Shown here in pieces: positions 30,929-37,129 of a stretch of 37,129 nt of DNA. How positions within the stretch are numbered: the first letter of the stretch is position 1; every line of letters starts with the position of its first letter. Under the pieces are notes generated by a model. It made no database searches and was not told where the DNA came from. It saw only the letters and a program-made list of their open reading frames with translations. Source of the DNA: Actinomycetota bacterium (GTDB taxonomy: Bacteria; Actinomycetota; Actinomycetes; Propionibacteriales; Propionibacteriaceae); contig JAIUOT010000051.1 in assembly GCA_020161015.1 (NCBI GenBank), positions 1-37,129 of the forward strand, in the 5' to 3' direction. The position numbers and the translations under genes were made by a program.

Positions 30929-32343
30929 GCCTTCCCTCCCGGGATCGTGAGGCGCCAGTGGGTGCCGTGGCCGGGCGCAGCGGCGAGGTCGAGCCGTGCC
31001 CCTGCCGACGCCGCGACGTCGCCGAGCACGCGCAGGCCGAAGTGCCCGTCCGCGGGCTCGGCGAGGGCTGCGGCGGCGTCGAAGCCCGGGCCGTCGTCGC
31101 TCACCTCCAGCACGGTCGAGGAACCCTCGGCGCGCAGGGTGAGCACCACGTGGGCTGTGGGGGCGTGCCGGGCGGCGTTGCGCAGGCACTCATGCGCAAC
31201 GCGGTGGACCAGGCGCTGCCGGTCGGCGTCGAGGCCGTCTGCGACGCCGTCGGCGAGGTCGAGGGTGACCCGCAGCCCGCGGGAGCCCGCCTGCGCGGCC
31301 AGGTCGGCCAGCGCTGCGGCGAGGCCGGCCGCGGGCAGTCCCTGGGGGTAGAGCTCGACGAGCAGGGAGCGCAGGCCGCCGATGCTGCTGCGCACGGCTG
31401 CGGCGGAGCGCCGGAGGTCGTCGGCCAGGGCCGCGTCGCCGAGGGCCTCCGCCCGCGCCTCCGCGCCCGCCACGGTGAAGGACGTGCCGACCAGGTCCTG
31501 GACCGGGCCGTCGTGCAGGGTGCCGGCGATCCGGCGGCGCTCCTCCGCGGAGGCGTCCATGGCCCGGACGAGGAGTTCCTCGCGCTGCTGCTGGGTGGTG
31601 CGCAGCCGCGTGAACACCCGCCACAGGATCGGCACGGTGAGCACGAAGAGCAGCAGCAGGCTGGTGAGCATCACCCCGGTGAGGCCCCGCCACAACTCCG
31701 CGGCACGCTCCCGCACCGGGTCGTAGGCCGCGTAGATCTCGAACAGCATCTGGGTGCCGGCGGGCGTCCACACCGGACGGTAGACCTCCAGGAGCTTGTC
31801 GGTGGACTGCTCGAAGACGTTCTCGCTGCGGTCGAGCTCGGACACCTCCGCGCGCACGCTCGGGCTGCGGAGCGCGTCCAGCTGCTCCTCCTCCAGCGGG
31901 AAGGTCTGCCCGATCAGCTGCGGCTCGTCGGCGTAGACCACCCGTCCCTGCGGCGACCACAACTTCACGCGCACGATGTCGTCGCTGAGGATCCGGGTGC
32001 GGGCGATCGCGTCGAAGGCGGCCACCGCCGCGGGATCGCCCTGCGCGAGCTCCTCGGTGAGAACGGGCTGGACGACGGACTCGGCCAGCACGTCCGCGAT
32101 CCCCGCGGCGTCGTTGACCGCCTCCCGCTCGGCGAGCTGGCTGGCGGCGAAGACGCTGCCGACCCCCACCACCGCGAGCACGCCGACCGCTCCGAGCACC
32201 AGCCGCAGCACCAGCCGCCGCAGGTCCAGCGGGGCAAGGTCCGCGGGGGCGCCGGCGTCGCCGGAGACCCGGATCCAGGCGGGCGAGGTCCCGGCCGCGG
32301 CCGGGGCCGGGACCGGGACCTCAGTGGGGGAATCGGGGCTCAT
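30925..32343 (-). CDS. NarL-type sensor histidine kinase with extracytoplasmic sensor domain
   Basis: The 472-residue kinase has transmembrane helices at about 44-66 and 222-244, which bracket an extracytoplasmic sensor of about 155 residues (VKLWSPQGRVVYADEPQLIGQTFPL; resembles Cache/PAS-like folds). The HisKA_3 dimerisation helix follows with phospho-acceptor His277 in ERRRIAGTLHDGPVQDL. The HATPase domain holds the N box HECLRNAARHA and the GPGFD G box. It overlaps the regulator by 4 nt and the upstream Asp-rich gene by 1 nt (TGATG), so all are co-translated. The signal is unknown; membrane redox or metal status would suit the convergent neighbours. Confidence 0.93.
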   Translation of the reverse strand: MSPDSPTEVPVPAPAAAGTSPAWIRVSGDAGAPADLAPLDLRRLVLRLVLGAVGVLAVVGVGSVFAASQLAEREAVNDAAGIADVLAESVVQPVLTEELAQGDPAAVAAFDAIARTRILSDDIVRVKLWSPQGRVVYADEPQLIGQTFPLEEEQLDALRSPSVRAEVSELDRSENVFEQSTDKLLEVYRPVWTPAGTQMLFEIYAAYDPVRERAAELWRGLTGVMLTSLLLLFVLTVPILWRVFTRLRTTQQQREELLVRAMDASAEERRRIAGTLHDGPVQDLVGTSFTVAGAEARAEALGDAALADDLRRSAAAVRSSIGGLRSLLVELYPQGLPAAGLAAALADLAAQAGSRGLRVTLDLADGVADGLDADRQRLVHRVAHECLRNAARHAPTAHVVLTLRAEGSSTVLEVSDDGPGFDAAAALAEPADGHFGLRVLGDVAASAGARLDLAAAPGHGTHWRLTIPGGKA

Positions 32344-32771
32344 CAGTCGTCGGAACCGTGCCCGGAGCCGCCGTGGTCGTCCGACCCTGAGTCGTCGGAG
32401 CCCCGGCCGGAGTCGTCCGACCCGGAGCGGTCGTCGGCGCCCCTGCGGTCGTCCGAGCCCGAGCGGGAGCGGTCGCCGCCGTGGTCGTCGCCGGCGTCGT
32501 GGCCGGCGGAGGCCGACGGGGAGCGGGAGTCGCGGTCGTCGCCGGGCTCGGTGCGGCTGTCGCGGGGGCGGTCGCCACCGTGGTCGTCCCCCGCTTCCGG
32601 CGACGCGGACGCCGACGGGCCGGGGGTGGAGTCGTCGGCCGGGAGCACCTGGGCGGTGCCGGGGATGCGCACCGGGACGTTCTGGGAGAAGGTCCCGTTG
32701 CCGACCAGGCCGACGGTGGCAGGCACCAGCGCGGCGACGGTGGCGCCGATGGCGAGGGCGATGCGGATCAT
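32343..32771 (-). CDS. Exported Asp/Ser/Gly/His-rich low-complexity protein
   Basis: The 142-residue protein has an N-terminal hydrophobic export segment (IRIALAIGATVAALVPATVGLVG). A short ordered part follows (FSQNVPVRIPGTAQVLPADD), and from about residue 58 to the end there is a low-complexity acidic tail with repeats of GDDHGGDR, GSDD and DDSG. Asp, His and Ser dominate, which would suit cation binding, but no defined metal motif is present. The stop overlaps the kinase start (TGATG), so it is expressed with the sensor. GGAAGGA precedes the ATG at 10 nt. The role is unknown; a ligand or ion sponge for the kinase sensor is conceivable. Confidence 0.72.
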   Translation of the reverse strand: MIRIALAIGATVAALVPATVGLVGNGTFSQNVPVRIPGTAQVLPADDSTPGPSASASPEAGDDHGGDRPRDSRTEPGDDRDSRSPSASAGHDAGDDHGGDRSRSGSDDRRGADDRSGSDDSGRGSDDSGSDDHGGSGHGSDD

Positions 32772-32829
32772 GTGGGTGGTCCTTCCGGGGAGTCAGTGTG
32801 TCAGGGGAGGCGGCGCGCGTTCCAGAGGG

Positions 32830-33243
32830 TCAGCGGCTGTAGGTGAGGGTCGCGGTGCAGGTCTCGCCGCTGCGCGCGTTGGTGGCCGTGGCCGAGATCA
32901 CGTCCACGCCGGCGCGGTTCGCGGTCCTCTTCTCCACCGAGAACGAGCCGCTGCGTCCCTTGGTGACGCGGGTGCCCGACCAGACCTTCTCGCCGTTGTC
33001 GGTGATCGCGACCGACCAGCGCTGGCCCTTCCGGTTGGCGTCGACCTCGAACTCGACCTCGAGGCGGCCGTCGTCGGCCTTGGCCTTCAGCTTCGCGTGG
33101 GTCGAGGCGGTGCAGGTGCCGGCGACACGGACGGCGGAGGCGCCACCGTGGCGGGCGTGGGCATCGGGGGCGCTCAGGGCGACGGCCGGGACGGCGAGGG
33201 CTGCGCCGGCGACGAGTGCTCCGGCGAGTCGGGTGATGTTCAT
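32830..33243 (-). CDS. Small secreted beta-rich protein with conserved Cys pair, function unknown
   Basis: The 137-residue protein has a signal peptide ending near AHA30 and a mature part of about 105 residues with alternating beta-strand pattern (GRLEVEFEVDANRKGQRWSVAITDNGEKVWSGTRVTKGRSGSFSVEKRTAN). Two cysteines, Cys44 (AGTCTAS) and Cys129 (GETCTATL), lie near its ends and probably form a disulfide closing a sandwich. AAGGAG lies 6 nt before the ATG at 33243. It is the first gene of the minus-strand operon with the Asp-rich protein, kinase and regulator. Proteins of this type occur as unnamed secreted proteins in many actinobacteria; no activity is known to me. Confidence 0.8.
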   Translation of the reverse strand: MNITRLAGALVAGAALAVPAVALSAPDAHARHGGASAVRVAGTCTASTHAKLKAKADDGRLEVEFEVDANRKGQRWSVAITDNGEKVWSGTRVTKGRSGSFSVEKRTANRAGVDVISATATNARSGETCTATLTYSR

Positions 33244-33414
33244 GAGGACTCCTTCTGGATCTTCGGACCGGCTGTCCCGGTTCCACACCACAAGGCTGCG
33301 GGCGCCGTGGTCCAGCCCGCCATCGGGCGATGGTCGTAGTACCACGCGCGGCTTGGCTGCGCCCGGTAGGTTCTGCTCGTCCGGCACGACGCGGCCGGTG
33401 GAGGGAGAGCGGAC

Positions 33415-34338
33415 GTGGGCTGGAGCAGGGCTGACATCCCGGACCTGTCGGGGAAGGTGGCCGTGGTCACCGGCGCCAACGGCGGGCTGGGCCTGGAGAC
33501 CGCGGACGCGCTCGCCGCGAAGGGCGCCCACGTGCTGATGGCCGTCCGCGACCAGGACAAGGCCGCGGCCGCCGTGGACCGCATCCGCGCCACGACGCCG
33601 GAGGCCCGCCTGGACCTGGTGCCGCTCGACCTGGCGTCCCTCGCCTCGGTGCGGGAGGCCGCCGACCGGATCGCCTCCCTGACCGGCTCGCTGGACCTGC
33701 TGGTCAACAACGCCGGGGTGATGGCGATGCCGGAGCGCCGCACGGCGGACGGCTTCGAGATGCAGCTGGGGGTGAACCACCTGGGCCACTGGGCGCTGAC
33801 CGCGCACCTGATGCCCCTGCTGCTGGGCGCGCCCGCCGCGCGCGTGGTGTCGGTGACGAGCACCGCGCACCACATGGGCCGTGTGATCGACCCGCGCAAC
33901 CCCCACCTGCACGGCCGCTACGAGCCGTGGCGGGCCTACGGGCAGTCGAAGCTGGCCAACTACCACTTCGCCCTCGGCCTCCAGCGCGAGTTCGAGCGGG
34001 TGGGCGTGGCCGCCCAGAGCCTGATGGCCCATCCCGGGCTGACGAACACCGACCTGCAGAGCCGGACCGTCCGGGAGGGCGGTGGCGGGGCCGCCGGCAG
34101 CGCGGCCCACTGGGTCACCGCCCGCGCGGGCATGGCTCCGGCCGACGGCGCGCTGCCCCAGCTCCGGGCGGCCACAGACCCGTGGGCCCGCGGCGGGGAG
34201 CTCTACGGGCCGCGCTGGATCAACACCGGCCCGCCCGTGCGGCTGCCGCTGTTCCGTCCGGGCGCGGACGGGGCGATCGCCATCCTGTGGCAGGTGTCGG
34301 AGCGCGAGACCGGCGTCCCGCTGCGGGTCACGGCCTGA
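33415..34338 (+). CDS. Short-chain dehydrogenase/reductase, retinol dehydrogenase-like
   Basis: The 307-residue oxidoreductase has the SDR cofactor motif TGANGGLGLE near residue 20, the NNAGVMA strand near residue 100, and the catalytic Ser-Tyr-Lys set (VSVTSTAHH; YGQSK). The insertion HLHGRYEPWRAYGQSKLAN and the long C-terminal arm are typical of the RDH11/WWOX-like group, which uses NADP(H). The substrate is unknown. The GTG at 33415 has GGAGGGAGAG about 5 nt upstream. It stands alone: divergent from the secreted-protein operon and convergent with rplQ, ended by the hairpin at 34363-34403. Confidence 0.92.
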   Translation: MGWSRADIPDLSGKVAVVTGANGGLGLETADALAAKGAHVLMAVRDQDKAAAAVDRIRATTPEARLDLVPLDLASLASVREAADRIASLTGSLDLLVNNAGVMAMPERRTADGFEMQLGVNHLGHWALTAHLMPLLLGAPAARVVSVTSTAHHMGRVIDPRNPHLHGRYEPWRAYGQSKLANYHFALGLQREFERVGVAAQSLMAHPGLTNTDLQSRTVREGGGGAAGSAAHWVTARAGMAPADGALPQLRAATDPWARGGELYGPRWINTGPPVRLPLFRPGADGAIAILWQVSERETGVPLRVTA

Positions 34339-34362
34339 CCCGGGGGAACCCGGCCCCTACGA

Positions 34363-34403
34363 CGAGAACCGCCCGCCCCCAGGCAGGGAGCGGGCGGTTC
34401 TCG
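34363..34403. terminator. Bidirectional hairpin terminator between SDR gene and rplQ
   Basis: CGAGAACCGCCCGC (34363-34376) and GCGGGCGGTTCTCG (34390-34403) form a perfect 14-bp stem with a 13-nt loop between two convergent genes. No long T-run is present on either strand; the pairing ACGA/TCGT can extend it slightly. Confidence 0.8.
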
Positions 34404-34415
34404 TGTCGTGCGGGA

Positions 34416-35018
34416 TCAGGCCTTCGCGTCCTCGTCGGCCTGTGCGGCAGCCTCGGTCTCGGCGTCGACCGCGGCGGGAGCCTCGACCTCAGCCTCGGCG
34501 GCGGGGGCCTCGACGGTCTCCTCCACGACCTCGACGGCCTCCTCGTCCTTCGCCTTCTTGGCCGGGGCCTTCTTGGCGGGGGCCTTCTTGGCGGTCTCGG
34601 CCTTGGCCGGCTCCGCCTTCTTGCCGCTCGCCTTGGCCTTGGCCTTGCGGGACTCCTCGACGCTCTCGGTCACGATCTCGATCACGGCCATGGGGGCGTT
34701 GTCGCCCTTGCGCGGCCCGATCTTGGTGATCCGGGTGTAGCCACCCTCGCGCTCGGCGAGCTTCGGCGCGATCTCGGTGAACAGGACGTGCACGACGCCC
34801 TTGTCCGTGATCGTCTGGAGCACGATGCGGCGGTTGTGCAGGTCGCCGCGCTTGGCCTTGCTGATCAGGCGGTCGGCCAGCGGCTGGACGCGCTTGGCCT
34901 TGGCCTCGGTCGTGGTGATCTTGCCATGCTGGAACAGCTGGCTGGCCAGGTTGGCCAGGATGATCCGCTGGTGGGCCGGGCTACCCCCGAAACGGGGGCC
35001 CTTGGTCGGCTGGGGCAT
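34416..35018 (-). CDS. rplQ: 50S ribosomal protein L17 with long C-terminal tail
   Basis: The first 120 residues are standard L17 ([47 protein letters not shown]). They are followed by an 80-residue tail that is first Lys/Ala/Pro-rich ([17 protein letters not shown]) and then strongly acidic. Such tails occur on actinobacterial L17 and are probably disordered. AGGAGA is 9 nt before the ATG at 35018, and a CCCCCG-TTT-CGGGGG hairpin lies at codons 8-12, which may tune translation. It is 28 nt downstream of rpoA and is the last gene of the alpha operon here; truA, its usual follower, is absent. Confidence 0.96.
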   Translation of the reverse strand: MPQPTKGPRFGGSPAHQRIILANLASQLFQHGKITTTEAKAKRVQPLADRLISKAKRGDLHNRRIVLQTITDKGVVHVLFTEIAPKLAEREGGYTRITKIGPRKGDNAPMAVIEIVTESVEESRKAKAKASGKKAEPAKAETAKKAPAKKAPAKKAKDEEAVEVVEETVEAPAAEAEVEAPAAVDAETEAAAQADEDAKA

Positions 35019-35046
35019 TGTTCGCTATCTCCTGTATGGCTGTGGA

Positions 35047-36051
35047 TCAGTACGAATCGTCGTAGTCGACGTCCGTGTCGTAGTTGGTGAGGGCGCTCAG
35101 CGGATCGAAGCCCGGGGAGCTGTCCTTGAGCGAGAGGCCCATCTCGTGCAGGCGCAGCTTGACCTCCTCGATGGACTTCGAGCCGAAGTTCCGGATGTCC
35201 AGCAGGTCCTGCTCGGAGCGGGAGACCAGCTCGGAGACGGTGTGGATGCCCTCGCGCTTGAGGCAGTTGTAGCTGCGCATCGTGAGCTTGAGCTCCTCCA
35301 CCGGAAGGGCCAGGTCGGCGGCGAGCTGCTCGTCCACGGGGGACGGGCCGATCTCGATGCCCTCGGCGTCGACGTTGAGCTCGCGGGCCAGGCCGAACAG
35401 CTCGACCAGGGTCTTGCCGGCGGACGCCATCGCGTCCCGCGGCTTGATGGAGGCCTTGGTCTCCACGTCCACGATCAGCTTGTCGAAGTCGGTGCGCTGC
35501 TCGACACGGGTGGCCTCGACCTTGTAGGTCACCTTGAGCACCGGGGAGTAGATCGAGTCGACCGGGATGCGACCGATCTCGGAGTCCGGGTTCTTGTTCT
35601 GGACGGCGGAGACGTAGCCGCGGCCGCGCTCGACGACCAGCTCCATCTCGATCTTGCCGGTCTCGTTGAGGGTGGCGATGTGCAGGTCGGGGTTGTGCAC
35701 CTCGACGCCCGCCGGCGGCGCGATGTCGGCAGCGGTGACCGCGCCGGCGCCCGACTTGCGCAGGTACATGACGACCGGCTCGTCCTCCTCGCTGGAGAGC
35801 ACCAGCGACTTCAGGTTCAGGATGACCTCGGTGACGTCCTCGACCACGCCCGGGAGCGTGGAGAACTCGTGCTGGTTGCCCTCGATCTTGATGCTGGTGA
35901 CCGCCGCGCCCGGGATGGACGAGAGCAGGGTGCGACGCAGCGAGTTGCCGAGGGTGTAGCCGAAGCCCGGCTCCAGCGGCTCGATGACGAACCGGGAACG
36001 GAACTCGTCGACGACCTCTTCGGTAAGGATCGGACGCTGTGCGATGAGCAT
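35047..36051 (-). CDS. rpoA: DNA-directed RNA polymerase alpha subunit
   Basis: The 334-residue protein starts [54 protein letters not shown], the conserved dimerisation and beta-contact part. It has the C-terminal DNA-binding domain at about 250-320 ([47 protein letters not shown]). The length fits actinobacteria. It follows rpsD after a 128-nt spacer with two hairpins, and GAGAGGAAG lies about 10 nt before the ATG. Confidence 0.98.
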   Translation of the reverse strand: MLIAQRPILTEEVVDEFRSRFVIEPLEPGFGYTLGNSLRRTLLSSIPGAAVTSIKIEGNQHEFSTLPGVVEDVTEVILNLKSLVLSSEEDEPVVMYLRKSGAGAVTAADIAPPAGVEVHNPDLHIATLNETGKIEMELVVERGRGYVSAVQNKNPDSEIGRIPVDSIYSPVLKVTYKVEATRVEQRTDFDKLIVDVETKASIKPRDAMASAGKTLVELFGLARELNVDAEGIEIGPSPVDEQLAADLALPVEELKLTMRSYNCLKREGIHTVSELVSRSEQDLLDIRNFGSKSIEEVKLRLHEMGLSLKDSSPGFDPLSALTNYDTDVDYDDSY

Positions 36052-36099
36052 GTAGTGGTTTCTTCCTCTCCACCGCCCGCTATTTGACGGTGATCAGTG

Positions 36100-36173
36100 G
36101 TGCCGGACGCCCTGCCCGGCACGGGGGGCGAGGCCAGTTCTCCTCCCCGTCCGCGGGGGACGAGGAGGAGAAC
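36100..36173 (-). promoter_or_regulatory. Two hairpins in the rpsD-rpoA leader; possible attenuator or r-protein element
   Basis: In the minus-strand transcript GTTCTCCTCC...GGAGGAGAAC (36164-36173 with 36137-36146) forms a 10-bp stem with an inner GTCC/GGAC helix. GTGCCGG...CCGGCAC (36116-36122 with 36100-36106) forms a second hairpin 14 nt further on. No T-run follows. The 128-nt gap is unusually long for this operon. Confidence 0.45.
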
Positions 36174-36179
36174 CTGGGC

Positions 36180-36785
36180 TCACTTGGAGTAGAGCTCGAC
36201 GATCAGCTGCTCGGTGACGTCGATGGTGATCTGCTCGCGGACGGGCAGCTGGTGCACCAGGACCCGGCCCTTGTTGGGGCGGACGGTGAGCCAGCCCGGC
36301 ACGACCTTCTCGTTGTAGGTCTCGCGGGCCACCTGGAACACGTACATGTTGAGCGACTTCGGCTTGATGTCGATCACGTCGTACGCGCTGACGCGGTAGC
36401 TCGGCACGTTCACCTTCTTGCCGTTGACCAGGAAGTGGCCGTGGACGACCAGCTGCCGGGCCTGACGCCGGGTGGACGCGAGGCCGGCCCGGTAGATGAC
36501 GTTGTCGAGGCGGGACTCGAGGATGATCAGCAGGTTGTCACCGGTCTTGCCGGAGAGGCGGTTGGCCTCTTCGTAGTAGCGGCGGAACTGCTTCTCGAGA
36601 ATGCCGTAGGCGTAGCGGGCCTTCTGCTTCTCGCGGAGCTGGAGCAGGTACTCCGACTCCTTGGTGCGGCCGCGACCGTGCATGCCCGGGGGGTACGGAC
36701 GGTGCTCGAAGGCCTTGTCGTTGCCCACCAGGTCGGTGCCGAGCCGGCGGGACTTCTTCGTGATGGGGCCGGTGTAACGGGCCAT
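36180..36785 (-). CDS. rpsD: 30S ribosomal protein S4
   Basis: The 201-residue primary 16S-binding protein begins MARYTGPITKKSRRLGTDL and carries the S4 RNA-binding domain around residues 90-150 (SRLDNVIYRAGLASTRRQARQLVVHGHFLVNGKKVNVPSYRV). It has the Cys-free N-terminus typical of actinobacterial S4. GAGGAGAG lies 4 nt before the ATG at 36785. In many bacteria S4 represses its own operon by binding mRNA. It is separated from rpsK by 25 nt. Confidence 0.97.
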   Translation of the reverse strand: MARYTGPITKKSRRLGTDLVGNDKAFEHRPYPPGMHGRGRTKESEYLLQLREKQKARYAYGILEKQFRRYYEEANRLSGKTGDNLLIILESRLDNVIYRAGLASTRRQARQLVVHGHFLVNGKKVNVPSYRVSAYDVIDIKPKSLNMYVFQVARETYNEKVVPGWLTVRPNKGRVLVHQLPVREQITIDVTEQLIVELYSK

Positions 36786-36810
36786 GTTTCTCTCCTCTTC
36801 GGCTCAGGTA

Positions 36811-37129
36811 CTAGACGCGACGGCGCTTCGGCGGACGGCAACCGTTGTGCGGCACCGGGGTGACGTCGGAGATCGGACCGATCTCCAGGCCGACGGCGCC
36901 GAGCGAACGGATCGCGGTCTCGCGGCCGGAGCCGGGACCCTTGACGAAGACGTCCACCCGCTTCATGCCGTGCTCCATGGCGCGGCGGCCCGCGGCCTCA
37001 GCGGCCATCTGGGCGGCGAACGGGGTGGACTTGCGGGAGCCCTTGAAGCCGACGGTGCCGGCAGAGGCCCATGAGATCACGGCACCCGTGGGATCGGTGA
37101 TCGAGATGATGGTGTTGTTGAACGTGCTC
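36811..37129 (-). CDS. rpsK: 30S ribosomal protein S11, 5' end outside the window
   Basis: The frame is open from the window edge to a TAG at 36811. It gives about 106 residues from [24 protein letters not shown] to the C-terminus [20 protein letters not shown], all standard S11. The first 25-30 residues, including the start, lie past 37129. S11 helps form the platform of the small subunit near the mRNA exit. It leads into rpsD in the alpha operon. Confidence 0.96.
   Translation of the reverse strand, partial: STFNNTIISITDPTGAVISWASAGTVGFKGSRKSTPFAAQMAAEAAGRRAMEHGMKRVDVFVKGPGSGRETAIRSLGAVGLEIGPISDVTPVPHNGCRPPKRRRV

Overview
The window is a high-GC, gene-dense actinobacterial chromosome segment. 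Evidence: the rpsK-rpsD-rpoA-rplQ block, the rplM-rpsI-glmM-coaA/glmS-acpS-nnr cluster, an RpfB-type resuscitation factor, an EF-G-like FusA2, GTG/TTG starts, many 1- and 4-nt gene overlaps, and several apparently leaderless transcripts. A Propionibacteriaceae-like organism would fit (mannitol PTS, B12-centred genes, Fe/Mn SOD), but that is inference. No tRNA, rRNA, IS element, prophage or CRISPR array was seen.

Layout. 1-1031: 5' part of a mannitol PTS permease (minus). 1167-4802: glmS-acpS-nnr (minus), divergent from coaA (4880-5863) across a region with two spaced palindromes. 5864-6096: gene-free, with five 20-bp tandem repeats and a long-loop inverted repeat. 6097-8451: rplM-rpsI-glmM (minus) behind a near-consensus promoter. 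8577-10645: two paralogous Asp-box membrane proteins (minus). 10806-15019: gltA, fusA2 and a FrnE/DsbA-like protein (plus). 15045-16149: MarC and YccF (minus). 16270-18829: trmB-truA-rsmC-like, then an 11-mer-repeat helical protein. 18920-25074: a cobalamin-riboswitch-led operon. 25135-26982: sodA and rpfB. 27205-30303: a redox operon (small membrane protein, ApbE, ferric-reductase-like cytochrome, NuoF-like protein, ferredoxin), convergent with a minus-strand operon at 30305-33243 (secreted protein, Asp/Ser/His-rich protein, histidine kinase, response regulator). 33415-34338: SDR. 34416-37129: rplQ, rpoA, rpsD and partial rpsK (minus).

Most interesting system: 18920-25074. A cobalamin riboswitch precedes five overlapping genes. 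They encode a secreted protein built like animal transcobalamin/intrinsic factor (alpha/alpha-barrel plus DUF4430/transcobalamin-C-like beta domain) with an extra Ig-like tail; a second DUF4430 domain on a Ser/Thr/Pro stalk with a C-terminal membrane anchor; and a complete ECF transporter (T, fused double ATPase, S). The best reading is an extracellular corrinoid capture-and-relay system feeding a dedicated ECF importer. The riboswitch and domain architecture support this; the substrate is inferred.

Second point of interest: the redox operon carries the flavin transferase ApbE but no recognisable FMN-binding acceptor domain, and it faces a two-component system with two small exported proteins of unknown role.
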